The position numbers and the translations under genes were made by a program. This document shows positions 8,637 to 15,750 of a stretch of 64,000 nt of DNA, one piece after another (position 1 is the first letter of the stretch; each line of letters begins with the position of its first letter). The stretch spans positions 47,924 to 111,923 of the forward strand of contig JBKHCS010000002.1 of the NCBI GenBank assembly GCA_046541715.1. Reading direction: 5' to 3'. Origin of the DNA: CAYPUT01 sp046541715. GTDB lineage: Bacteria > Spirochaetota > Spirochaetia > DSM-27196 > PWMO01. Below the pieces are notes generated by a model. That model was not told the origin of the DNA. It searched no databases and saw only the letters and a program-made list of their open reading frames with translations.

Positions 8637-9140
8637 GTGGCCGAATGCTACCTGGGTCTCGGCTCCAACTGGGGCGACCGGCTCGGATACTTGTCTGAAG
8701 CCCTTGGCCGCATAGACGCACGCTGGCCTGTTGAGGTGGTCTCTTCGGTCTACGAGACGGATCCGCAGATCGTTACCGACCAGGGGGCTTTTTTGAATCT
8801 CTGCTGCCGGATCGACGCCGAGGCTCCCCCGGCGTTGGTTCTCCGGGGGGTGAACGAAATCGAAGCCGCCCTCGGGCGAGACCGGATGCGGGAACGCCCT
8901 AAGGGCCCCCGCATGATAGACATCGACCTGCTGCTCTGGGGGACCGACACCCTCAGTGAGCCCGAGTTGACGATTCCTCACCCGGGGCTTACCGAACGGC
9001 AGTTCGTCCTACGTCCCCTCCTGGAGATTGCCCCGGGGCTTCGAGACCCGCGCGACGGACGGTCCTTAAGCGCAGTTTCGGCTTTCCTCCCGGGGCAGGG
9101 TGTTTACTGCTACGGCAAGGCAGTCGTATACTCTGCCTGA
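8637..9140 (+). CDS. folK: 2-amino-4-hydroxy-6-hydroxymethyldihydropteridine pyrophosphokinase
   Basis: 167 residues from GTG 8637, 3 bp after recA. FolK transfers pyrophosphate from ATP to hydroxymethyldihydropterin in folate synthesis. The family signatures are present: YLGLGSNWGDR at the N-terminus, SSVYETDP, and the Mg/ATP motif RPKGPRMIDIDLLLWG (near residues 92-107), then PHPGLTERQFVLRPL. The length is normal. No other folate gene is nearby, so its presence in a recA-scpAB operon is organisational. Confidence 0.95.
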   Translation: MAECYLGLGSNWGDRLGYLSEALGRIDARWPVEVVSSVYETDPQIVTDQGAFLNLCCRIDAEAPPALVLRGVNEIEAALGRDRMRERPKGPRMIDIDLLLWGTDTLSEPELTIPHPGLTERQFVLRPLLEIAPGLRDPRDGRSLSAVSAFLPGQGVYCYGKAVVYSA

Positions 9141-9148
9141 ACCGACCA

Positions 9149-9883
9149 ATGAGCAGTGAGGATACCCAAGGACCCGTGGTACGGGTGCCTTCCTTCGAGG
9201 GCCCCCTGGACCTCCTCCTCTTTCTAATTAGAAAGAACGAGATTAACATTTACGACATCCCCATCGGAGAGATTACCGAGCAGTACTTGGGCTATATGGC
9301 CTACGCCGTGCGGGTCGATCTGGACAATATCACCGACTTTTACGTGATGGCGGCGACGCTTCTCTATATCAAGAGCCGGATGCTGCTTCCGATGCAAGAC
9401 AGCGAGGATGACGATTTCGAGGATCCTCGGAAGGAATTGGTCGAACGGCTGATAGAATACCAGCGATTCCGAAAGCTCACCGAGCTCATGGAGGAGCGGC
9501 AGGAGGAGGCCCAGTTGGACATTCTCCGGCCCCCCAAGCAGCGGAACCTTCCGTTCCCGGACACCGAAGACGCCTGGCAGGATCTCGATGCCTGGGCGCT
9601 CTTCGAGCACTTTGCCGCGGTCATGTCCAACCTCGGGGCGGAACGGCTCATCGAGCTCTACGAAGAGGTCTCGATAAACGAGAAGGTCGCGCTTATCGAA
9701 GAGTATCTCGAGGAACGGGAGGAGTTCGATTTTAGCGAGCTCATCAAGCGGCAAGACTCGATTCTGGAGCTTGTCTGCGCCTTCTTAGCACTCCTCGAGA
9801 TGACGAAAACCCGGCGTATCTCGATCCGGCAGAACCGGCTCTTCGGTGACATTAGAATTAGGCGGACGCAGTATGGCGCTTGA
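9149..9883 (+). CDS. scpA: Segregation and condensation protein A (kleisin)
   Basis: 244 residues from ATG 9149. ScpA is the kleisin that bridges the SMC heads and binds ScpB to form the bacterial condensin. The N-terminal signature SFEGPLDLLLFLIRKNEINI and the following IGEITEQYLGYM are classical, as are DFYVMAATLLYIKSRMLLP and the C-terminal winged-helix region ending in GDIRIRRTQYGA. The middle is Glu-rich. It overlaps scpB by 11 bp. The SMC partner is in this window at 59.0-61.8 kb and has an unusual hinge. Confidence 0.95.
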   Translation: MSSEDTQGPVVRVPSFEGPLDLLLFLIRKNEINIYDIPIGEITEQYLGYMAYAVRVDLDNITDFYVMAATLLYIKSRMLLPMQDSEDDDFEDPRKELVERLIEYQRFRKLTELMEERQEEAQLDILRPPKQRNLPFPDTEDAWQDLDAWALFEHFAAVMSNLGAERLIELYEEVSINEKVALIEEYLEEREEFDFSELIKRQDSILELVCAFLALLEMTKTRRISIRQNRLFGDIRIRRTQYGA

Positions 9884-10412
9884 GACGGAACAGGCGTTGG
9901 TTGAGGCGGTGCTCCTGATGGAGACCGAACCGGTCGACGAGAAGACGATTTCTCGAATCACCGGACTCGGGGTGGAAGTCGTCCGCCGGGCGCTTTCGGC
10001 TCTGGTCGACCGGTACGCCGCGCCTGAGTGCGGTATAGAGGTTCGCCGCATAGCCGACGGGCTCCTCATGGCCCCCAAGGAGGCACTTTCGAACAGCCTC
10101 CGGGACCGGTACGGCAAACGGCACGATACCCGTCTCTCGAAGGCCGCCCTCGAGACGCTTTCGATCATCGCCTATTCGCAGCCGGTTACCCGGGGAGAGA
10201 TCGAGAGCCTCCGGGGCGTAGCCGCCGACGGAATGATCCGTCTTCTCCTCGACCGGGGGCTGATCAAAGAAACGGGTAAGAAGGACGCCCCGGGGCGGCC
10301 GACGCAGTACGGTACCTCCCGGGAATTCCTCCGGGCCTTTCGGCTCTCGAGTATCTCCGAACTGCCGAAGCTCGAAGACGTGGAAGAGGAGCGTTTTGCC
10401 CCCGACGAATAG
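9873..10412 (+). CDS. scpB: Segregation and condensation protein B
   Basis: 179 residues from ATG 9873, inside the last codons of scpA; a GTG at 9846 would add nine residues. ScpB dimerises through paired winged helices and stabilises ScpA on SMC. The segments ALVEAVLLMETEPV, ALVDRYAAPECGIEVRRIADG and ETLSIIAYSQPVTRGEIESL followed by LLDRGLIKE fit the family's two winged-helix domains. The tail (about 20 residues) is acidic. Confidence 0.95.
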   Translation: MALETEQALVEAVLLMETEPVDEKTISRITGLGVEVVRRALSALVDRYAAPECGIEVRRIADGLLMAPKEALSNSLRDRYGKRHDTRLSKAALETLSIIAYSQPVTRGEIESLRGVAADGMIRLLLDRGLIKETGKKDAPGRPTQYGTSREFLRAFRLSSISELPKLEDVEEERFAPDE

Positions 10413-10431
10413 AACCGCCGACGAATACCCG

Positions 10432-11130
10432 ATGCGTCTCCACGTTTACCTCGCCCGGGCGGGTGTCGCTTCCCGGCGCCGAAGCGAAGCCCTGATTGCG
10501 GAAGGGGAGGTCGAGGTTAACGGCGAGATCGTCACGAGCCAGGGCTTTTTGGTTAACGAGGGTGACACCGTCCGGTACAGCGGAAGGCGGGTCGAGCCGG
10601 CGCAACGGAAAATCCATATTGCACTGAACAAGCCGAAACGCTACCTGTGTAGCAGTAGCGATCCCGAAAATCGGCCCCTGGCCATCTCCCTGGTGCAGCC
10701 CGATTTTCCCGAGCGGCTCTTTACCGTGGGGCGCCTGGACTTTCTCTCGAGCGGCCTTATTCTGGTAACCAACGACGGCTACTTTTCCAAGCGGGTCATG
10801 CATCCCTCGAACCGGGTGGAGAAGGAGTACGTCCTGGAGGCGAAGGTCCCGATTCCGGAAGAGCTTCTTCAGGAGTACCGGCGAGGTATCTTCGTCGAAG
10901 GCGTTCGGTACCTCCTGAAACACTACACCTACAAGAATTCCAGGAGGGTCAACCTCGTTCTCGAAGAAGGGAAGAACAGGGAGATCCGGCGTGTCTTCGA
11001 GACCCGCAAGATAGGAATCAAGCGTTTGCACCGCATCCGTATCGGTAGTGTACATCTCGGTCCGGTTCCCCCCGGGGGGTATCGTTTTCTGACCGCCGAA
11101 GAGGTCGCGTCCCTCGGGGGAGGACGCTAA
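10432..11130 (+). CDS. rluB: 23S rRNA pseudouridine synthase, RluB/RsuA family
   Basis: 232 residues from ATG 10432. A TTG at 10396, four bases after a GGAG, is an alternative start adding 12 residues. It has an N-terminal S4 RNA-binding domain (MRLHVYLARAGVASRRRSEA, residues 1-60) and the pseudouridine-synthase domain with catalytic Asp in GRLDFLSSGLILVTNDG (near residue 105). EGKNREIRRVFE and GIKRLHRIRIGSV are the usual C-terminal signatures. The order scpA-scpB-rluB is common in bacteria and favours RluB, which modifies helix 89 of 23S rRNA, over RsuA. Its stop shares one base with the cmk start. Confidence 0.9.
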   Translation: MRLHVYLARAGVASRRRSEALIAEGEVEVNGEIVTSQGFLVNEGDTVRYSGRRVEPAQRKIHIALNKPKRYLCSSSDPENRPLAISLVQPDFPERLFTVGRLDFLSSGLILVTNDGYFSKRVMHPSNRVEKEYVLEAKVPIPEELLQEYRRGIFVEGVRYLLKHYTYKNSRRVNLVLEEGKNREIRRVFETRKIGIKRLHRIRIGSVHLGPVPPGGYRFLTAEEVASLGGGR

Positions 11131-11762
11131 TGGTCGTTGCGATCGACGGGCCCGCCGGGAGCGGAAAGAGCACCATTGCGCGGTGCGTTGCCGATCGGTT
11201 GGGCTACTTCTTCGTGAACTCCGGGAACCTCTACCGGGCGGTCTCCTATTACGTTCTCTCCCGGAAAAGCGATCCGGCCGATACCGGGGAGATTCGCGGT
11301 GCCCTGAAGGAGATCGATATCGACTACTCTCCCGACGCCCTGCTGCTTAACGGTACGGCGCTCGGTGACGAGCTGCGCACCGGGGAGGTAGACCACTGGG
11401 TCTCTAGACACTCCGCGATTCCGGAAGTGCGGCGCCGCGTCAACGATATAATCCGGCGGAGCGTGGAAGGCCGGAACGCGGTTGTGGAAGGCCGGGACAT
11501 GACCACGGTTGTCTTTCCCGACGCCGAATACAAGTTCTACCTCGACGCGTCCCTGGAAACCCGGGCCCGAAGACGTATGGCGGCGGGCACCGAAGGAAGC
11601 GTAGAAGAGGTGATGGCAAGGACGGAAGAAAGAGACCGGCAAGACCGGGAAAAGGCCGTCGGAAGCCTTAGGCGCGACCCCGATTCGACCTATTTGGACA
11701 CCTCGGACTTGACCATAGAAGATGTTTGTGAGACAGTTATTGCTAGTATCCAAAAAAATTAA
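11130..11762 (+). CDS. cmk: Cytidylate kinase
   Basis: 210 residues; the ATG overlaps the previous TAA by one base. Cmk phosphorylates CMP and dCMP. The P-loop GPAGSGKST (residues 7-15), the NMP-binding segment with YRAVSYY, and VVEGRDMTTVVFPDAEYKFYL are typical. The usual LID pattern is present as RRDPDSTYLDTSDLTIEDV. The family length is about 220. It lies directly upstream of rpsA, a pairing conserved across many bacteria; from memory some spirochaetes even fuse the two. Confidence 0.96.
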   Translation: MVVAIDGPAGSGKSTIARCVADRLGYFFVNSGNLYRAVSYYVLSRKSDPADTGEIRGALKEIDIDYSPDALLLNGTALGDELRTGEVDHWVSRHSAIPEVRRRVNDIIRRSVEGRNAVVEGRDMTTVVFPDAEYKFYLDASLETRARRRMAAGTEGSVEEVMARTEERDRQDREKAVGSLRRDPDSTYLDTSDLTIEDVCETVIASIQKN

Positions 11763-11786
11763 CATCATTGGGAGTTTCTTGTAATT

Positions 11787-13499
11787 ATGAGCGATCGAGA
11801 CGCGTCAGGTCCCGAAACACCTGAACAACAGCTATTACAAGAGGAGCTGCAAGAAGAGTTCCTCAAGCCACTTGACGACTTGCAGTCAGGGCAACTCGTC
11901 GAGGGAACGGTTGTTCAGGTGGGAACCGAATATGCCTTTGTAGACATCGGCTATAAGTCCGAAGGGCGTATTCGTCTCGACGAATTTGATGAGCCACCAA
12001 CCATTGGTGACACCGTTAGTGTTGTCCTCTTGAACAAGGAGACCGTCCAGGGCGGAATCAACGTTTCCAAGAGAAAGGCCGACGAGCGCGTTTCCTGGAA
12101 ACTGCTCAAGGACGCCTTTCAAGAGCACAAGCCCGTTGAAGGAACGGTCGCAAAGTCGATAAAGGGTGGATTCGAAGTTCGTCTTTTTGGGGGCCTGAGG
12201 GCCTTCAACCCGATTTCTAAGATGGATGTTCACCGGGTCGAGGATCCGGAGGAATACGTCGGCATCAAGAGCAAGTTCCACATCGAGCGACTCTATAGCG
12301 ATAACAGGGTGAACATCGTCGTCTCCCGCCGAGGATGGCTCGAAGAACAAGTCGAGAAAAACCGCGAGGAGTTCTTCGCCAATACGGACATCGGCGACGT
12401 CGTCGAGGGGACCGTCAAGTCGTTTACCTCCTTCGGCGCCTTTATCGACTTAGGCGGCTTTGACGGACTTCTGCACCTCAACGACATGAGCTGGGGCCAC
12501 GCGACCCGTCCCCGGGATTACGTCCAGAAGGGCGAGGTGATCCACCTTCGGGTTATCCGGTTGGACACCGAGGAAAAGAAGATCAACCTCTCCTTGCGCC
12601 ATATGACCGAAGACCCCTGGAACCGTTTCGAAGAGAAGTACGGCGTCGACCAGGTCGTTACCGGAAAGGTTACCAAGCTTGCCGATTTTGGTGCCTTTAT
12701 CGAGTTGGAAGAGGGAATCGAAGGGCTTGCCCACATTTCGGAGCTCTCCTGGGTGAAGCACATCGATCATCCCCGGGAAGTCCTCGACGTCGGTGACGAA
12801 GTCGATGTGATGATTCTCGACTACGACGTTACCCAGGGCCGGGTTTCCCTCGGCGTCAAGCAGGCGCAGCCGAACCCCTGGAGCGAGATCGCCGCGTCGT
12901 ATCCCGTCGGGATGACGCTCCGGCGCCCGGTAAAGAAGATTACCAACTCCGGTGCCTTCGTGGAGCTGGAAGAGGGTATAGACGCCTTTATTCACGCCGA
13001 CGATCTCTCCTGGACCAAACGGCCGAAGAATCCCGGCGCCGTTTTGACCGAAGGCGAAGAGGTTGACTTTGTCATTACCGCGATCGACCCGGAGACCCAT
13101 AATATTCGGGGGGGCATCAAGCAGCTCTCGGACGATCCTTGGGTCTCCCTAAAGCGGGCCTACGCCGAGCGGAATGTCGTAGAGGGTGAAGTTACCAATA
13201 TTACCGACTTCGGCGTCTTTGTTCGGGTTCAGGGCGGTATCGAGGGGCTCATTCACAAGGCGAACCTGGTGGATCCCCGGACCGAATCTTACGAGAAAGC
13301 CGTAGAGAAGATAAAGACCGGCGACCGGCTTCAGGCCATCATTACCGAGGTCAACCCTGGGAAGCAACGGCTGGGGCTATCCGTCCGGGAAGTGGAACGC
13401 AAAGAACGGCAGGAAGAGCTGCAGAAGTACATCCACGACGATTCCGAAGAGGGAACGCTTACCCTCGGCGAGCTTCTCAAGGAGAAGGAAAAGAACTAG
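11787..13499 (+). CDS. rpsA: 30S ribosomal protein S1
   Basis: 570 residues from ATG 11787, with GGGAG about 12 nt upstream. S1 binds mRNA and delivers it to the 30S subunit. Six S1/OB-fold repeats can be followed, for example GTVKSFTSFGAFIDLGGFDG, GKVTKLADFGAFIELEEGIE and GEVTNITDFGVFVRVQGGIE. The first two repeats (about residues 35-190) are more divergent, as expected for ribosome-docking domains. The C-terminus is Glu/Lys-rich. A perfect 16-bp palindrome begins at its stop codon. Confidence 0.97.
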   Translation: MSDRDASGPETPEQQLLQEELQEEFLKPLDDLQSGQLVEGTVVQVGTEYAFVDIGYKSEGRIRLDEFDEPPTIGDTVSVVLLNKETVQGGINVSKRKADERVSWKLLKDAFQEHKPVEGTVAKSIKGGFEVRLFGGLRAFNPISKMDVHRVEDPEEYVGIKSKFHIERLYSDNRVNIVVSRRGWLEEQVEKNREEFFANTDIGDVVEGTVKSFTSFGAFIDLGGFDGLLHLNDMSWGHATRPRDYVQKGEVIHLRVIRLDTEEKKINLSLRHMTEDPWNRFEEKYGVDQVVTGKVTKLADFGAFIELEEGIEGLAHISELSWVKHIDHPREVLDVGDEVDVMILDYDVTQGRVSLGVKQAQPNPWSEIAASYPVGMTLRRPVKKITNSGAFVELEEGIDAFIHADDLSWTKRPKNPGAVLTEGEEVDFVITAIDPETHNIRGGIKQLSDDPWVSLKRAYAERNVVEGEVTNITDFGVFVRVQGGIEGLIHKANLVDPRTESYEKAVEKIKTGDRLQAIITEVNPGKQRLGLSVREVERKERQEELQKYIHDDSEEGTLTLGELLKEKEKN

Positions 13500-13514
13500 G
13501 CGCCGTACGGCGCC
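13499..13514. repeat. Perfect 16-bp palindrome GGCGCCGTACGGCGCC
   Basis: It is fully self-complementary, begins on the last two bases of the rpsA TAG codon and lies 18 bp before the next start codon. No T-run follows, so it is not a standard terminator. It could be an mRNA hairpin separating rpsA from the regulator gene, or a dimeric protein site. Confidence 0.6.
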
Positions 13515-13532
13515 GAGGCCGCCCGACGAGGC

Positions 13533-15032
13533 ATGTTTACCGCTCCCATAGACGCCGACAAGTTCGGCGTTTTCATCGAATTAAACAGCTCGATAAACGC
13601 GGACTACTCGGATCCGCACCTGTTGCTCGAGCGGATCGTCGACGCGGCTACCCGCCTTACAAACGCCGAGGCTTCGAGTCTCTTGCTCCTCGACGAAAAG
13701 AACCAGCGCCTCTACTTCGAAATTGCTCTTGGACCCCGGGGGCCCGAAGTGGAGCGTCTTTCGATCAACGTCGATGAAGGGATCGCCGGTTGGGTGTTTT
13801 CGAATAACACCGGGGTAATCGTCAACGAACCGGAGGAGGACGAGCGCTTTTACCGGGAGATCGGCAAGCAGGTTGGCTTCGAAACCCGTAGACTCATGGC
13901 GGTTCCGCTGCGCCTCGGGGAGCGGTGTATCGGTGTGATCGAGGTAATCAATAAGGTCGACGGGAGCGGTTTCGCCGCGGAGGATCTGACCTGGTTGGAG
14001 ATCTTTGCGAATCAAGCGGCCCTCGCTATCCAACACACCCGCTCCTTGGACCGGGTCCGGAAGCGTGTCGACAGCCTCGAGGCCCAGGTGGCGGAGAGCC
14101 GACCCTTGGTGTATCGCAGTACCGCGATGAGCGAAACCCTTTCGATGGCCACTCGGATAGCCGGGACCGACTCGTCGGTACTGATTCTCGGAGAAAGCGG
14201 GGTAGGGAAAGAGCTCTTCGCCGAGTTTATTCACGGGCATAGCCTTAGGCGAAAGGGACCCCTGGTAAGGGTTAACTGCGCCGCCCTACCGGAACAGCTC
14301 TTGGAGAGCGAGCTCTTCGGCCACGTCCGGGGGGCTTACACCGACGCCATAAGAGACCGCCGGGGACGGTTCGAGCTTGCCGACGGCGGCACGATATTTC
14401 TCGACGAGGTCGGAGAGCTACCCCTAGGGGTCCAGGCCAAGATGCTCCGAATCCTTCAGGAACAGACCTTCGAACGCCTCGGCGCGAGCGAGTCGACCCG
14501 GGTAGACGTCCGAATCGTCGCCGCAACCAACAGTAACCTCCGGGAAGCGGTGGAATCGGGACGTTTCCGGCGGGACCTCTATTTTCGATTGAACGTGCTC
14601 CCCTTGCGGGTCCCCGCCCTCAGAGAGCGTCCCGACGACATCCCTCTTCTCGCCCGGCACTTTCTCCAACGGCACAATCGGGGAAGGGAGTTGAGTATCG
14701 ACGGATTCTCCGACGAAGCCACGGAACGACTGCTCACCTACTCTTGGCCTGGGAATGTCCGGGAGCTGGAGAACGTTATCGAACGGGCCGTCGTGATCGC
14801 CTCGGGTCGTTATATTCAGCGGGAAGACCTTATGCTCAGCGGAGATGGGACCGACGAAAGAGATCGCTACCGGGGTAAATCGCTAAAGGAAGCAATCACG
14901 TTGTTCAAACGAACCCTTATTGAGAACAGTCTTGCACACCATGGCTGGAATCAAACGGCAACAGCGCGTACACTGGGCATTCAACGTACGTATTTATCGA
15001 GACTCATTAAAGAACTAGGAATAGGCAGGTAA
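13533..15032 (+). CDS. GAF-domain sigma-54 enhancer-binding (AAA+) regulator with variant GAFTGA loop
   Basis: 499 residues. The N-terminal GAF domain spans about residues 25-165 (VDAATRLTNAEASSLLLLDE; GIAGWVFSNNTGVIVNEP). The AAA+ domain spans about 190-425 with Walker A GESGVGKE (near 220) and Walker B FLDEVGEL (near 290). The C-terminal Fis-type helix-turn-helix is NQTATARTLGIQRTYLSRLI. Enhancer-binding proteins use ATP hydrolysis to open sigma-54 promoters. The sigma-54 contact loop, normally GAFTGA, is GAYTDA here (residues 267-272). There is no receiver domain, so the GAF pocket presumably senses a small ligand. Downstream within 3 bp is a TPR gene and then a cyclase, so a cyclic-nucleotide ligand is a guess. 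It resembles spirochaete proteins annotated FhlA. Confidence 0.9.
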   Translation: MFTAPIDADKFGVFIELNSSINADYSDPHLLLERIVDAATRLTNAEASSLLLLDEKNQRLYFEIALGPRGPEVERLSINVDEGIAGWVFSNNTGVIVNEPEEDERFYREIGKQVGFETRRLMAVPLRLGERCIGVIEVINKVDGSGFAAEDLTWLEIFANQAALAIQHTRSLDRVRKRVDSLEAQVAESRPLVYRSTAMSETLSMATRIAGTDSSVLILGESGVGKELFAEFIHGHSLRRKGPLVRVNCAALPEQLLESELFGHVRGAYTDAIRDRRGRFELADGGTIFLDEVGELPLGVQAKMLRILQEQTFERLGASESTRVDVRIVAATNSNLREAVESGRFRRDLYFRLNVLPLRVPALRERPDDIPLLARHFLQRHNRGRELSIDGFSDEATERLLTYSWPGNVRELENVIERAVVIASGRYIQREDLMLSGDGTDERDRYRGKSLKEAITLFKRTLIENSLAHHGWNQTATARTLGIQRTYLSRLIKELGIGR

Positions 15033-15034
15033 AG

Positions 15035-15733
15035 ATGGCAGGGAAAGAGGACGTTTCTTTCAGTACGAGGCTGATCGAAGCATTGAGCCGTTATCGAAAA
15101 CCCCTTATCTGGGGGATGGCAATACTGGTTGTCGCGTTGATTGCGACCTTCGCGTATCTGGAAGTTCAGCAGCGTCGCGCCGAAGAGGCGCTTACCCGTG
15201 TCGAAGAGGCGGAAGACCTCTATCAATCCTGGGTCGACGCCCTGGAAGACGACGACTCCGCGGCAGCCGAAGATATTCGGGTCGAGCTTGAAACCATTAC
15301 TCAGGAGGTCCTTGCGAAGTATCCTCGGAAGTACGCCGCCAATCGAGCGCGATTTCTCCAAGGAGAAATCTACCGGCAGTTGGAAGACTGGGTTAGTGCC
15401 GGTGAAGCGTACCGGGAGACGGCCGAGACCTTCCCTCGAAGTCACCTTGCTTCGGTGAGCCTCTACAACGCAGGTGCGGCCTTCGAAGAGGCCGGGGAGC
15501 TCGATTCCGCAACCGAGAGCTTCCAGGAGATTGAAGACCGATTCGGGGAGTCACCGTCGCCCCTCGTACCTCAGGCGGTGTTTTCTCTGGGGCGCATCGC
15601 CGAGGAGAACGGCGATTTTGCCGGCGCCGAGGAACACTACCAACGCCTTGTGGAGAACCACCCGGGGAGCAGTTGGACAAGCCTCGCTCGGAGCCGTATA
15701 ATCCTGCTGACCGCCGAGGGGCGTATCAATTAG
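15035..15733 (+). CDS. Membrane-anchored periplasmic TPR protein (YfgM/tetratricopeptide type)
   Basis: 232 residues from ATG 15035, two bases after the regulator stop. One N-terminal transmembrane helix (LIWGMAILVVALIATFAYL, about residues 26-45) is followed by a periplasmic domain. TPR units are visible (YRQLEDWVSAGEAYRETAE; FEEAGELDSATESFQEIE; AEENGDFAGAEEHYQRLV). The layout is like YfgM or the TPR_21 family, which assists outer-membrane or secreted protein handling. Its operon position between an enhancer-binding protein and a cyclase suggests an envelope-signalling unit. Confidence 0.85.
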   Translation: MAGKEDVSFSTRLIEALSRYRKPLIWGMAILVVALIATFAYLEVQQRRAEEALTRVEEAEDLYQSWVDALEDDDSAAAEDIRVELETITQEVLAKYPRKYAANRARFLQGEIYRQLEDWVSAGEAYRETAETFPRSHLASVSLYNAGAAFEEAGELDSATESFQEIEDRFGESPSPLVPQAVFSLGRIAEENGDFAGAEEHYQRLVENHPGSSWTSLARSRIILLTAEGRIN

Positions 15734-15750
15734 GCAACAGGAGTAGGGCT

